Shown here in pieces: positions 1-8,026 of a stretch of DNA of 64,000 bases. Position 1 is the stretch's first letter. Each line of letters opens with the position of its first letter. Source of the stretch: Chitinophaga ginsengisoli (GTDB taxonomy: Bacteria > Bacteroidota > Bacteroidia > Chitinophagales > Chitinophagaceae); contig NZ_PYGK01000014.1 of assembly GCF_003014595.1 (NCBI RefSeq), positions 62,001 through 126,000 of the forward strand. Direction: 5' to 3'. A model generated the notes under the pieces. It worked only from the letters and a program-made list of their open reading frames with translations. It had not been told where the DNA came from and ran no database searches. The position numbers and the translations under genes were made by a program.

Positions 1-860
1 TCGACAGGGAAGGCCAGGAAGGAAAGATCGTCTGTACCCTCAAAGACGGCAAAAAAGAAATTGCCCTCAATGAGGAAGCCTACGAACGTTTCTCCCGCCA
101 TGTAGGTCAGTACCCCGCCGTGATGATCGCCCCCGACGATGCAGAGATCATCCTCGGCGGCAGCGAAGAACGCCGTAAATGGCTGGATGCACTCCTCTGT
201 CAGCTGCATCCCGGCTATCTCGACCATCTTATTACCTACCAGAAAATATTACAACAGAAAAACAGCCTGCTCAAAACTATCGCTACCCAGGGCGGTAACC
301 AGGATGCCCTCCTCGATGTATTCGATGAACAGCTGGTACATCACGGCACACCGGTATTCGAATGGCGACGCGCCTTCCTCCCGGGATTTATCAAACAGGT
401 GCAGGAACTATATGATTACCTGGCTGGTAAACATGAAGTTGTCAATATACAATACCAGTCTGGTCTCCATGAACAAACCTTCACTGCATTGCTGGCAGCC
501 AACCGATATAAGGATATGATGATGCAAAGGACTACCGGCGGTATACACCGGGACGACCTCCAGTTCCTGCTGGACGATCATGCCATGAAAACAAGCGCAT
601 CGCAGGGACAACGTAAAAGTTTTCTCTTTGCATTAAAGCTGGCACAGTTTGAAGTCATTAAAGCACACAAAAAATTTTCCCCACTCCTCCTGCTGGATGA
701 CGTCTTTGAAAAACTGGACCAGGAAAGAGTGAGTAGACTGATAAAACTAGTGAGTAGTCCGGCATACGGCCAGGTCTTCATTACCGATACACACGCATCC
801 AGAATACGTGAAGCCTTCAAAGAAAATGAAGATAGTTTTCAGTTAATCGAGATGGAGTGA
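1..860 (+). CDS. recF: DNA replication/repair protein RecF, 5'-truncated by window edge
   Basis: This is the C-terminal part of RecF, an SMC-like ATPase that binds gapped DNA and helps load RecA. The frame is open from base 3 to the stop at 860, giving about 285 residues, so the Walker A region and start codon lie outside the window. The internal GTG at 120 is not the start, because RecF-like sequence continues upstream of it. Visible motifs are the ABC-type signature SQGQRKSFLFALKLAQ and the Walker B/D-loop stretch LLLLDDVFEKLD near the C-terminus. A DUF721 gene follows directly, a common neighbour of recF in Bacteroidota. Family assignment is firm. Confidence 0.95.
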   Translation, partial: DREGQEGKIVCTLKDGKKEIALNEEAYERFSRHVGQYPAVMIAPDDAEIILGGSEERRKWLDALLCQLHPGYLDHLITYQKILQQKNSLLKTIATQGGNQDALLDVFDEQLVHHGTPVFEWRRAFLPGFIKQVQELYDYLAGKHEVVNIQYQSGLHEQTFTALLAANRYKDMMMQRTTGGIHRDDLQFLLDDHAMKTSASQGQRKSFLFALKLAQFEVIKAHKKFSPLLLLDDVFEKLDQERVSRLIKLVSSPAYGQVFITDTHASRIREAFKENEDSFQLIEME

Positions 861-873
861 CACACGAAATACC

Positions 874-881
874 TATCTTTG
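874..881 (+). promoter_or_regulatory. -7 promoter box TATCTTTG for the DUF721 gene
   Basis: TATCTTTG matches the Bacteroidota TAnnTTTG -7 element and ends 4 bases before the ATG at 886. No clear -33 TTG is seen at the usual distance. If used, the transcript would be leaderless or would favour the in-frame ATGs at 898 or 907. Confidence 0.45.
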
Positions 882-885
882 CTGC

Positions 886-1173
886 ATGCGATACGGAATG
901 ACGTCAATGGAGGATGCACTCAGAGATTTTATGTCTAAAAGCCGGCTTAAACCGAGGCTGACAGAAGTGCGTATACAGGAAAACTGGGAACAACTCATGG
1001 GAAAGACCATCTCACGTTATACCGAAAATATACAACTCATTGACAGCAAATTACACATCACTACTACTGTAGCACCGCTGAAACAGGAGTTGAGTTATTC
1101 CAAAGACCGCATTATCAAACTCGTAAATGAAATGCTGGGAGAAACCGTGGTGAGAGAAGTGATCATCAGATAA
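886..1173 (+). CDS. DUF721 (DciA-like) protein
   Basis: Small 95-residue protein of the DUF721 family, the fold shared with DciA, which loads the replicative helicase in many bacteria without DnaC. The pattern is typical: an N-terminal helix (LRDFMSKSRLKPRL), the core sequence IQENWEQLMG, then a strand-rich region (IQLIDSKLHITTT) and a final helix. Length is usual for the short Bacteroidota form. It starts 25 bases after recF, so read-through from recF is likely, though a -7 box at 874 suggests its own promoter. In-frame ATGs at 898 and 907 are alternative starts; the motif spacing fits all three. A helicase-loading role is inferred from the family, not shown here. Confidence 0.8.
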   Translation: MRYGMTSMEDALRDFMSKSRLKPRLTEVRIQENWEQLMGKTISRYTENIQLIDSKLHITTTVAPLKQELSYSKDRIIKLVNEMLGETVVREVIIR

Positions 1174-1199
1174 ATAACGCTATTAAATAAAATAAAAAG

Positions 1200-1237
1200 A
1201 GACCGTTTCAATGACAATTGGGACGGTTTTTTCTTGG
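1200..1237 (+). terminator. Rho-independent terminator after the DUF721 gene
   Basis: ACCGT and ACGGT arms, extended by G-U pairs, are followed by TTTTTTC. It lies 27 bases after the stop at 1173. Confidence 0.65.
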
Positions 1238-1247
1238 CTAGTATCAT

Positions 1248-1676
1248 ATGAAAACACCATCTTTAGCTTCTTGTTTTGTTGGTATGCTGATTTTCCTCAG
1301 CTCATATTGCCTGGGTCAGCAAAAGGTATCCAACGATAGTGCAGCCACTATGTTAAAGCAGTTTTATTCCAGTTACATTGCTTCATGGGACTCACCTGAC
1401 ATAAAAAAGTCTGAGTTAATTAAAAAGCAATATTGCACAAAAAAAATCCTGAACAGAATAGCAGATGATGAGGAATTGGACGCCGATCCATTTCTGCAGG
1501 CGCAAGACACGGACATCGACTGGTTGAAGACATTGGTGATAAGTAAGGATACTCAAAAGCCAAACGTCTATATTGTTTCTTATTTAGATAACTATACTAA
1601 AAAGAGGATCGTTAACAAACTTCTCGTAATAAAAGAAGGGCAAAAATATAAAATAGATGATATCCTGACGTATTGA
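1248..1676 (+). CDS. DUF3828-like secreted protein
   Basis: A 142-residue protein with an N-terminal signal peptide (residues 1-23, ending CLGQQ) and a body resembling DUF3828: a helical start (MLKQFYSSYIAS), a long charged helix, the segment LDADPFLQAQD, and two strands ending in VIKEGQKYKIDDILTY. It is probably periplasmic or envelope-located. No catalytic residues stand out and the function is unknown. The gene stands alone between two terminators (1200-1237 and 1701-1740), so it is likely monocistronic. The A/T-rich codons here (many AAA, ATA) differ from recF next door, which may mean recent acquisition or simply low expression. Confidence 0.7.
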   Translation: MKTPSLASCFVGMLIFLSSYCLGQQKVSNDSAATMLKQFYSSYIASWDSPDIKKSELIKKQYCTKKILNRIADDEELDADPFLQAQDTDIDWLKTLVISKDTQKPNVYIVSYLDNYTKKRIVNKLLVIKEGQKYKIDDILTY

Positions 1677-1700
1677 AACAGTGCGTTGGAAATTCACAAG

Positions 1701-1740
1701 GGAAAGCCGTCCGGATTATTATCGGGACGGCTTTCTCTTT
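1701..1740 (+). terminator. Terminator with perfect 11-bp stem
   Basis: Arms GAAAGCCGTCC (1702-1712) and GGACGGCTTTC (1725-1735) are followed by TCTTT. It sits between convergent genes (DUF3828 on +, DUF4252 on -) and may work both ways, although the T-run is better on the plus strand. Confidence 0.8.
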
Positions 1741-1770
1741 ATATAATGTAACAGTATCCGGGGATCATTT

Positions 1771-2280
1771 TTAGTTCTTTGCAAATCCCTTTATCAGCAT
1801 ATTCACATCTTTCATCTGAAGGGTAGTACGCAGGTTCACCATTACAAAATCACCCTCATCCTGCACCAGTATCACCACACGGCCCAGTTCATCATCCTTC
1901 CCTCTGTTCAGCAAATGCACCACGCTGTTCCCATCTCTTACTTCTATCAACGGTTCAAACTTGTCCTTCTCTATCAGCGTCTGCTTTAATTGCTGCATGT
2001 CGGCTATGCTTACAGGCGGACGTTCATCACCGGAAATCGTATATATCTTTACCTTCTGCACCCTTGACAACAGCTGCTTCAGCGGTATGCTGTCGTCTTT
2101 CATAGCGCTCTTCGGCACTATCCAGCTGGCAAGCTTCAGCGGCACCCTGCCTACGCCGATCCTGAAGGTGAACGCATCACCGCGATGCGCACGATAAAAC
2201 TTACGGAGAGATTTCTTCTGGGCTATTGCCGGGCTTACTGCCAGCAAAAGTGCTACTATAAGGATGGAACAATACTTCAT
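1771..2280 (-). CDS. DUF4252 protein, second copy of the sigma operon
   Basis: A 169-residue protein of the DUF4252 family with a signal peptide (residues 1-20, ending AIAQ). The family is nearly confined to Bacteroidota and is usually found in pairs downstream of ECF sigma/anti-sigma genes, as here. Typical features are the strand-rich core (VKIYTISGD), the central segment FEPLIEVRDGNSVVHLL and the hydrophobic strand VVILVQDEGDFVMVNL. It is the last gene of a four-gene minus-strand operon, 29 bases downstream of its paralogue. It lacks the lipobox cysteine many relatives have. The biochemical role is unknown; an envelope-stress or sensing role is only inferred from context. Confidence 0.8.
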   Translation of the reverse strand: MKYCSILIVALLLAVSPAIAQKKSLRKFYRAHRGDAFTFRIGVGRVPLKLASWIVPKSAMKDDSIPLKQLLSRVQKVKIYTISGDERPPVSIADMQQLKQTLIEKDKFEPLIEVRDGNSVVHLLNRGKDDELGRVVILVQDEGDFVMVNLRTTLQMKDVNMLIKGFAKN

Positions 2281-2309
2281 GTCAAAAACTTATGTGGTGA
2301 TAAAGTGGG

Positions 2310-2834
2310 TTATGGTTGCTTCTTCAGGTTCTTGAGCTTGTCAAAGCCATCAATATTCATATTCGATGCCAGCTGGCTGATCTCCGCAAGGTCAATGTCT
2401 CCCATCAGGCTCATTGCCAGGAACTCATCATCACTGCCTACCAGCATGATCAGTTCTGCAATATTACCCTTCGCATTTTCCTTCACCATAAAACGAAGGT
2501 CGTCTTTTCCATCGCGGACGGTCATCAGCTCTTCAAACTCTTTATTCAGCATGGAAGATGCTTCTTTGAATAACTGATTACCTCCCTTTGTATTTTCTTT
2601 TACCAGGATACGCAGGCCCCTGATCTTTTTTGCAATCTGAAGGAATTGTTTTCCATCGGAGGAATTGATGTCCAATTTACTGAACATACTAAACATCTTA
2701 GGTGTGATACTTATCAGGGTGAAGCTTTGGTCGCTCTCATATTTTTCAAAAAAGCGGTCTATTCCACTTCCCTGCTGGGCAAAGAGTTGCATGCTGCTGA
2801 CTGCAAGCAGCATCAGTAACAAAAAGCGTTTCAT
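2310..2834 (-). CDS. DUF4252 protein, first copy of the sigma operon
   Basis: A 174-residue DUF4252 paralogue of the downstream gene. It has a signal peptide (residues 1-19, ending LFAQQ), then IDRFFEKYESDQSFTLISITPKMF, written here only in part: the stretch FTLISI is the first strand and RGLRILVKEN the second. The segment EELMTVRDGKDDLRFMVKE aligns in position with the VRDG segment of the neighbour, and AELIMLVGSDDEFLAMSL forms the final strand pair. It lies between the anti-sigma gene (36-base gap) and the second DUF4252 gene. Function is unknown beyond the family link with ECF sigma regulons. Confidence 0.85.
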   Translation of the reverse strand: MKRFLLLMLLAVSSMQLFAQQGSGIDRFFEKYESDQSFTLISITPKMFSMFSKLDINSSDGKQFLQIAKKIRGLRILVKENTKGGNQLFKEASSMLNKEFEELMTVRDGKDDLRFMVKENAKGNIAELIMLVGSDDEFLAMSLMGDIDLAEISQLASNMNIDGFDKLKNLKKQP

Positions 2835-2869
2835 GTGTTTTTTTTTATTAAAAATTAGAATGGCCTCAA

Positions 2870-3376
2870 TTAATTTGCTTTGATCTTCTCCGTAGCCTCG
2901 TTGAAGTAAGCCAGTTTCTGCATCTGTGCTGTGCCCTTGTTCAGGTTGCGGGACAACAGCTGTAATGCTTTTTGTGTGACAGCAAATGCTTTCTCCGGAT
3001 CATCATATGTATCTTTCTCTGACAGCGACGCCATTATCCGGGTCTGCTTAGTCTGTGCCTGCCTGCTGGCATATCCGATACCCACTGCTACCAACAGCAT
3101 GGCGGCATATTTCATCCAGTGTTGCCAGATCATTTGTTTCACAGGCCCCGCCGGCGTCTGTGTCTGAGAAACAACGATCTCTATATCGGGGAATACCGGC
3201 ATCGGTATATCATGCTCCGCAGCAAAGTAGCCGAACAAAGGCTGCGCCTCTTTCAGATCAGCAGGAAGATTAGCGATGTTCCTGCTGAAAAAACTGCGCA
3301 ATGCTTCCTCTTCCTCCAGCGTAGAGGTACCATCCCAATAACGGTCCAGTAATTCCCTGACTTTGTTAAACTCCAT
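2870..3376 (-). CDS. Putative anti-sigma factor, single-pass membrane protein
   Basis: A 168-residue protein from the ATG at 3376, which overlaps the end of the sigma gene by 11 bases and so suggests translational coupling. The longer reading frame upstream would run well into the sigma gene and is rejected. The N-terminus (MEFNKVRELLDRYWDGTST) is the short helical zinc-less anti-sigma type common in Bacteroidota (xxLLdkYwdGeTT). A single transmembrane helix follows (about residues 91-107, MLLVAVGIGYASRQ), then a periplasmic C-terminal tail with helices. It probably binds the cognate sigma factor encoded just upstream. There is no FecR domain, which separates it from the FecR gene at 25 kb. 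Confidence 0.8.
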   Translation of the reverse strand: MEFNKVRELLDRYWDGTSTLEEEEALRSFFSRNIANLPADLKEAQPLFGYFAAEHDIPMPVFPDIEIVVSQTQTPAGPVKQMIWQHWMKYAAMLLVAVGIGYASRQAQTKQTRIMASLSEKDTYDDPEKAFAVTQKALQLLSRNLNKGTAQMQKLAYFNEATEKIKAN

Positions 3377-3881
3377 ACACTTGCAGTTTTTGTAATTGTT
3401 CACGCACTGTTTTCCTTGCACGGTGAAGATTGATCTTCACTTCACTCATCTCAACACACAGTATCTCTGCTATCTCCTGATAGCTATACCCGTCAATATC
3501 CCTCAGTTGTATAATAGTACGGTATTTTTCCGGCAATGCCGCAATAATACGGTGTACACTGTTCATCACGTCCTGTTGCTCTGCAGCAGCATAAGGACTG
3601 GGCTGATGTTGTGCAGGCATATCACCTGCCTTGTCCAGCTCTTCCGCTCTCCTGTATTTTCTGGCTTTCAGCTTGTCCAGCGCCAGGTTGCGTACAATAC
3701 GCATACACCAGGCTTCCATATTCTGCAGATCGGCCATCCGCTCCTGCTGCTGCCATACTTTCATCAGGGCATCCTGTGTTACATCCATCGCATCTTCCTC
3801 GTTCTCAAGCAGCCGGTAGGCAAAGCGGTACAGCTTCTGCCTGACGGGAACTACCTGGGAGAGAAATAATGTTAAAGACAT
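3366..3881 (-). CDS. ECF RNA polymerase sigma factor (sigma-70 family)
   Basis: A 171-residue ECF sigma factor. Region 2 is residues about 10-80 (RFAYRLLENEEDAMDVTQDALMK carries the core-binding helix; AWCMRIVRNLALDKLKARKYR the -10 recognition helix). Region 4 is residues about 110-165 (LPEKYRTIIQLRDIDGYSYQ, then the helix-turn-helix EIAEILCVEMSEVKINLHRA). It heads the operon sigma, anti-sigma, DUF4252, DUF4252. Upstream, at 3974-3999 on the minus strand, a GTAAC-N16-CGTC pair looks like an ECF promoter, implying autoregulation. The signal it answers to cannot be told from sequence. Confidence 0.93.
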   Translation of the reverse strand: MSLTLFLSQVVPVRQKLYRFAYRLLENEEDAMDVTQDALMKVWQQQERMADLQNMEAWCMRIVRNLALDKLKARKYRRAEELDKAGDMPAQHQPSPYAAAEQQDVMNSVHRIIAALPEKYRTIIQLRDIDGYSYQEIAEILCVEMSEVKINLHRARKTVREQLQKLQVYGV

Positions 3882-3973
3882 AATAACAGATTCCTTGTTC
3901 TAAGTTACTAATTACCCCTATCTCTTCTTCTTTTCTCTCCCATCCGCTTGCTATAGGGCGTTTATACAAAGAA

Positions 3974-3999
3974 GACGACCCACAAAATACTTTGTTACA
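3974..3999 (-). promoter_or_regulatory. ECF-type promoter (GTAAC-N16-CGTC) of the sigma operon
   Basis: On the minus strand TGTAACA (3999-3993) and CGTC (3977-3974) are separated by 16 bases, the spacing and sequence expected of ECF -35 (AAC core) and -10 (CGTC) elements. It lies about 95 bases upstream of the sigma start, consistent with positive autoregulation. Confidence 0.65.
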
Positions 4000-4051
4000 A
4001 AAAAAGTGAAGATTTTCGGGGAAAGATGACAATCTGTTTAAAATGAGCAGG

Positions 4052-5104
4052 TTATAATTTTATCCGCGGATCTATAACGCTATACAGCACATCCGCCAGC
4101 AGGTTGATGATCACAAAAATACATGCCGTAAATAAGATAGCCCCCATCAGTACAGGGAAATCGAACTTCTCCAGAGCATCCACCGTTACTTTCCCGATCC
4201 CTTTCCATCCGAAGATATATTCCACGAAGAACGCCCCTGCCAGCAGTTCGGCAAACCAGCCGGTAATGGCAGTAATAACGGGGTTCAGGGCATTCCGAAG
4301 TGCATGTTTCAGTACCACCAACCGTTCAGGCAGGCCCTTGGCGTAAGCCGTACGTATATAATCCTGGTGCAGTACATCCAGCATAGCGCTCCGCGTTAAC
4401 TGCACTATAATGGCCAGTGGCCGGATACCCAACGTAATAGCAGGCAGGATGAGGTTCCGGAGATTGATGGTCCTTCCTGCAAAAGGATCTATTTCATATA
4501 AACTGCCCGTCATATGCAATCCCGTATAATCACTCCATACAAAGCCAAACAGGTAAGCCACCACAATGCCTGTAAAAAAGGACGGAGCGGAGATACCCAT
4601 TACACTGGCAAATACAGCCCCTGTATCCATCCAGGTATTTTGTTTTACTGCGGATAGAATACCTAGTCCAATGCCCACTACCGTTGCAAACAGCATAGCC
4701 GCTATAGCCAGGATCAAAGTTCCCGGCAGGGCTTCTGTGAGTATTTCCCAAACTTCCTTCTTGCCCTGGTAAGAACGGCGCAGATAGGGCGTTTTCAATA
4801 CCAGTATCCTATTGCCGGAGAGGTGGGCCAGCGTGAGATAATGCAATGTACCTTTAGCTTCCTCCTGCGTATGAATACTCAGTGGCGAGAGATCATTCAA
4901 ATACAAAAGGAACTGCACCGGTAGTGGTTTATCCAGGTGCAGTTCCTTTCTTACATTTTCAAGCGATGTTACGTCTGCGCGCTGTCCCAGTGTCAAACGG
5001 GCCGGATCTCCCGGTAATACGTTGAACAGAAAGAATACAAGCAGTACTACGCCCAGTAGTACCAGTATCCCATAACTGAATTTACGCAACAGAAATCTGA
5101 ACAT
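4052..5104 (-). CDS. Peptide/oligopeptide-type ABC transporter permease (DppB/OppB family)
   Basis: A 350-residue inner-membrane permease of the DppB/OppB type. The N-terminus shows the family hallmark (first TM helix, then FNVLPGDPARLTLGQ), followed by a periplasmic loop of about 85 residues, five further TM helices, and the cytoplasmic EAA-type coupling loop (DYIRTAYAKGLPERLVVLKH). The C-terminus ends in the usual NLLADVLYSVIDPRIKL. It starts 4 bases after the DoxX-like gene, so the two are co-transcribed. No DppC partner, ATPase or binding protein is in the window, so the rest of the transporter must be encoded elsewhere. The substrate is unknown. Confidence 0.9.
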   Translation of the reverse strand: MFRFLLRKFSYGILVLLGVVLLVFFLFNVLPGDPARLTLGQRADVTSLENVRKELHLDKPLPVQFLLYLNDLSPLSIHTQEEAKGTLHYLTLAHLSGNRILVLKTPYLRRSYQGKKEVWEILTEALPGTLILAIAAMLFATVVGIGLGILSAVKQNTWMDTGAVFASVMGISAPSFFTGIVVAYLFGFVWSDYTGLHMTGSLYEIDPFAGRTINLRNLILPAITLGIRPLAIIVQLTRSAMLDVLHQDYIRTAYAKGLPERLVVLKHALRNALNPVITAITGWFAELLAGAFFVEYIFGWKGIGKVTVDALEKFDFPVLMGAILFTACIFVIINLLADVLYSVIDPRIKL

Positions 5105-5108
5105 GCAT

Positions 5109-6197
5109 TTATGGTATATCGTTATAATGCCATTTGCCCTTTACGGTGCCTTTTTCCAGCAATAGCAGGCAGGGATTGCTTCTTCCCGCTGTCTTAATAG
5201 CCGTGCCATCCATCTGCAGGAAGGGGAACTGCAACCCGTGTGCAGCGGTAAAAGCCGAAATATCCGCTTTACTGGAAGCGGTAACACCGTAAATGTACAC
5301 CTTACCAGCCTTGAACTGTTCCTGCAGGGCATGCATCTTCGCATCCCAGCCTTCACCCGCTTCTTTCACATTCTTTACGAGGAACAGGTATACCGGTGTT
5401 GGCTCAGAGAGGATAGCCTGGGTCTGATCAGCACCATCGAGGTCTGTCAGGATAAAATCCTTCACAGGCGCCTCTCCTTCCGCTTCACGTATCAGCTTAT
5501 CACGACGGTCTACAAACTTCCAGGTGCTGTCTGACCATGGATAGTTCTCTGGTGTGAACTCCTGTTGTTTGCCATCCTTTTCGTATATCAGCACCGTAGC
5601 ATATTCTGCAGGACGAGCGCCTGGAGGCAGTTTCATTTTCTCAGGCAGGTTGTTGCCAACCTTATATCCCAGACAATCCACAATAGGCAGGTGTGATAAA
5701 GTATACCATTGCAGGCCGGCCGCAAATAACACGGAGACGAGTGTCAGCACCAGTGTCAGCTTTTTGCCGAACAGCGGCTGTATACGTTTCCGGTAGAAGA
5801 AGATGATCAGTATCATCACCAGCAATACCACGTCTTTCCAGAAGGTTTCAGTAGCCGTCAGTTTGATACAGTCGCCAAAACATCCGCACTCCTTTATTTC
5901 CCCACTATACAGGGCGTAACCTGTCAGGAAGGTAAAGAACGCGATCATCAACAACAGTAAAGTAGACGTTAAACGCATGCTGAAGCCTAAGAGCAAAGCA
6001 GCGCCCAATGCGATCTCCAGGGTATTCATCACCAGGGAGTAGGTAAGCGATAAGGGAGACATAAAGGTCATGTGCAGGACCTCGAAAAACTCCTCCATTT
6101 TATAACTGAGTCCCAGGGGATCATTTGCTTTGACGAGACCTGAGAAGATGAATAAAACGCCAACAATAATTCTTAATAGGTTCAGGAGCAGTTTCAT
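5109..6197 (-). CDS. BT_3928-like DoxX-family membrane protein with C-terminal thioredoxin-like region
   Basis: A 362-residue protein. Residues 1-150 form a four-helix DoxX/MauE-like membrane domain, opening with LLRIIVGVLFIFSGLVKAND and containing the cysteine motif CGCFGDC after the third helix. A fifth TM helix follows (about 144-162), then a soluble domain whose end (VYIYGVTASSKADISAF, FPFLQMDGTAIKTAGRSNPC) resembles a thioredoxin-like fold without a CxxC active site. The family is widespread in Bacteroidota. A role in redox or methylamine-dehydrogenase-like maturation is known only for distant MauE relatives. It is divergent from folP and precedes the permease by 4 bases. Confidence 0.8.
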   Translation of the reverse strand: MKLLLNLLRIIVGVLFIFSGLVKANDPLGLSYKMEEFFEVLHMTFMSPLSLTYSLVMNTLEIALGAALLLGFSMRLTSTLLLLMIAFFTFLTGYALYSGEIKECGCFGDCIKLTATETFWKDVVLLVMILIIFFYRKRIQPLFGKKLTLVLTLVSVLFAAGLQWYTLSHLPIVDCLGYKVGNNLPEKMKLPPGARPAEYATVLIYEKDGKQQEFTPENYPWSDSTWKFVDRRDKLIREAEGEAPVKDFILTDLDGADQTQAILSEPTPVYLFLVKNVKEAGEGWDAKMHALQEQFKAGKVYIYGVTASSKADISAFTAAHGLQFPFLQMDGTAIKTAGRSNPCLLLLEKGTVKGKWHYNDIP

Positions 6198-6231
6198 GGA
6201 TAACTATTTTAAGCGGTGCTCACATACTTAC

Positions 6232-6260
6232 TTGCAGATCACCACATTATTCTATTTTTG
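6232..6260 (+). promoter_or_regulatory. folP promoter (TTG-N18-TATTTTTG)
   Basis: TTG at 6232-6234 and TATTTTTG at 6253-6260 match the Bacteroidota -33/-7 consensus with an 18-base spacer. Transcription would start near 6266, so translation must begin at 6282, not at the upstream in-frame ATG at 6216. Confidence 0.65.
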
Positions 6261-6281
6261 TCTGGCAAAATAATCAATAAA

Positions 6282-7151
6282 ATGCAAATGGATACTATGG
6301 AAGGGAAGAACGGCGAATATACCGGCACGATCAACTGTCAGGGCTCATTACTGGATTTGTCCAAACCAGTTATAATGGGCATCATTAACATCACGGAAGA
6401 TTCCTTTTTCGCCGGCAGCAGAACGCAGCATATTGATCTCATTCTTGAAAGAGCGGCACAGCTGCTGGACAATGGTGCACAGATCCTGGACATCGGTGCG
6501 CAGAGTACCCGTCCTGGCGCCATCGACGTCGGTCCTGATACAGAACTGGAACGCCTGTTGCCTGCTGTCAGGATCCTGAAGGAACATTACCCAGCGGCCA
6601 TCCTCTCTATCGATACTTACTACGCGAATGTAGCAGAACAGACTATACATGCGGGCGCAGCGATCATCAATGATATCAGTGCCGGCGATCTGGATAAGAA
6701 CATGATCCCAACCGCAGGCCGCCTGCAGGTACCCTATATCGCCATGCATATGAAAGGCACTCCTGCCGACATGCAGCAACGGCCCGACTATGCAGATGTG
6801 ACACAGGAAGTACTGGATTACTTCATCCGCAAACGTACGGAATGCCTGCAGGCAGGTATCAAAGACATCATCATCGATCCCGGCTTCGGTTTTGGAAAAA
6901 CCATCGCGCATAACTATACGCTGCTGAAGAAGCTGCACGTATTTCATATGCTGGATTGCCCGCTGCTGGTGGGCATTTCCAGGAAATCAATGATCTATAA
7001 ATTACTGGACACTACTCCTGCAGAAGCGCTGAACGGCACAACAGTATTGCATACACTTGCTTTGCAGCAGGGCGCCCACATCCTACGTGTACATGACGTT
7101 AAAGCAGCGATGGAAGCAGTGAAGATCACGCAATATATGAAGACACTTTAG
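6282..7151 (+). CDS. folP: Dihydropteroate synthase
   Basis: A 289-residue enzyme that condenses 4-aminobenzoate with dihydropterin diphosphate in folate synthesis. The first signature is PVIMGIINITEDSFFAGS, followed by LDIGAQSTRPGA (substrate-binding loop), SIDTYYANVAEQ, IINDIS, the DPGFGFGKT segment and the C-terminal LVGISRKSM lysine motif, all in the usual order. The start at 6282 is chosen because a good promoter ends at 6260, and because family members begin about 20-25 residues before the first signature. cdaA follows after 29 bases, a common Bacteroidota pairing, so the two may share a transcript. Confidence 0.95.
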   Translation: MQMDTMEGKNGEYTGTINCQGSLLDLSKPVIMGIINITEDSFFAGSRTQHIDLILERAAQLLDNGAQILDIGAQSTRPGAIDVGPDTELERLLPAVRILKEHYPAAILSIDTYYANVAEQTIHAGAAIINDISAGDLDKNMIPTAGRLQVPYIAMHMKGTPADMQQRPDYADVTQEVLDYFIRKRTECLQAGIKDIIIDPGFGFGKTIAHNYTLLKKLHVFHMLDCPLLVGISRKSMIYKLLDTTPAEALNGTTVLHTLALQQGAHILRVHDVKAAMEAVKITQYMKTL

Positions 7152-7180
7152 CTGATAAATATTCGCTATTTTTACGATCT

Positions 7181-7990
7181 ATGGAGAACTTATTTAGTTT
7201 TTACGGTTATCGTTTCCACTGGTTAAATATACTGGACCTGGCGATCGTGATCTTCCTGGTAGTGCAACTGTACCGCCTGTTGAAAGGTAGCCTGGCCTTC
7301 AATATCTTCGTAGGACTCTTAATCATATACCTGGCTTACTTCGTGGTACAGCGCCTGCAGATGCCGATACTCACTACGCTGCTGCAGAGTTTCATCAACG
7401 TCGGACTGATCGCTATCATCATCATTTTCCAACCCGAAATAAGGAAGTTCCTGCTGGTATTAGGCAAGAAAGCGCCGCTCAGCAAAGACAGTTTCTTCAC
7501 GAAACTGTTCCTGCCTGATAAGTTCAAGAGTTATAAGGAAGAAGAAAATATCATCAACGAAGTGATCACTGCTGTAGCCCGCATGGCCGGCAGTCGCACA
7601 GGAGCACTGATCGTGATTGCCAATACTTATCGTGTGAAGTTTGACACTGCCTCCAGTATCGCCATCGACAGTAACATCAACGCTAAACTACTGGAGAGTA
7701 TCTTCTGTAAGGGCAGTCCGCTGCACGATGGTGCGCTGATCATTGTCGGCAATAAAATACTGGCGGCAAAGGTGATACTGCCTGTATCAGAGAACCCCAA
7801 CCTCCCTACCCGCATCGGTTTACGTCATCGTTCTGCCGTAGGCATTACGGAGCACAGCGACAACCTTGCGATTGTTGTTTCAGAAGAAAGAGGCACTATT
7901 TCTTATGCCGAGGATGGTAACCTGGTGCAGGATATTTCGCTGGAAGAACTGAAGGTAAAAATGTACGAGGTAATGGTTGATGGTTATTAA
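7181..7990 (+). CDS. cdaA: Diadenylate cyclase CdaA (c-di-AMP synthase)
   Basis: A 269-residue membrane-bound diadenylate cyclase making c-di-AMP from two ATP. Three TM helices occupy about residues 17-32, 38-55 and 66-83. A short linker helix and the DAC (DisA_N) domain follow, with the catalytic DGA at 183-185 (SPLHDGALIIV) and RHR at 215-217 (GLRHRSAVGITEHSD). Length and order are those of CdaA/DacA, not DisA. No CdaR or GlmM gene is adjacent, unlike the Firmicutes arrangement; here the partner is folP. The annotation is firm, while the processes c-di-AMP controls in this organism are not shown. Confidence 0.95.
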   Translation: MENLFSFYGYRFHWLNILDLAIVIFLVVQLYRLLKGSLAFNIFVGLLIIYLAYFVVQRLQMPILTTLLQSFINVGLIAIIIIFQPEIRKFLLVLGKKAPLSKDSFFTKLFLPDKFKSYKEEENIINEVITAVARMAGSRTGALIVIANTYRVKFDTASSIAIDSNINAKLLESIFCKGSPLHDGALIIVGNKILAAKVILPVSENPNLPTRIGLRHRSAVGITEHSDNLAIVVSEERGTISYAEDGNLVQDISLEELKVKMYEVMVDGY

Positions 7991-8026
7991 GGAATAGAAG
8001 AATAGATATCACAAATAACAATACAC

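Noticed and set aside
3396..3869. 157-codon plus-strand frame opposite the ECF sigma gene
   Set aside because: Antisense shadow of the sigma gene; Cys/His-rich composition is typical of reversed coding DNA.
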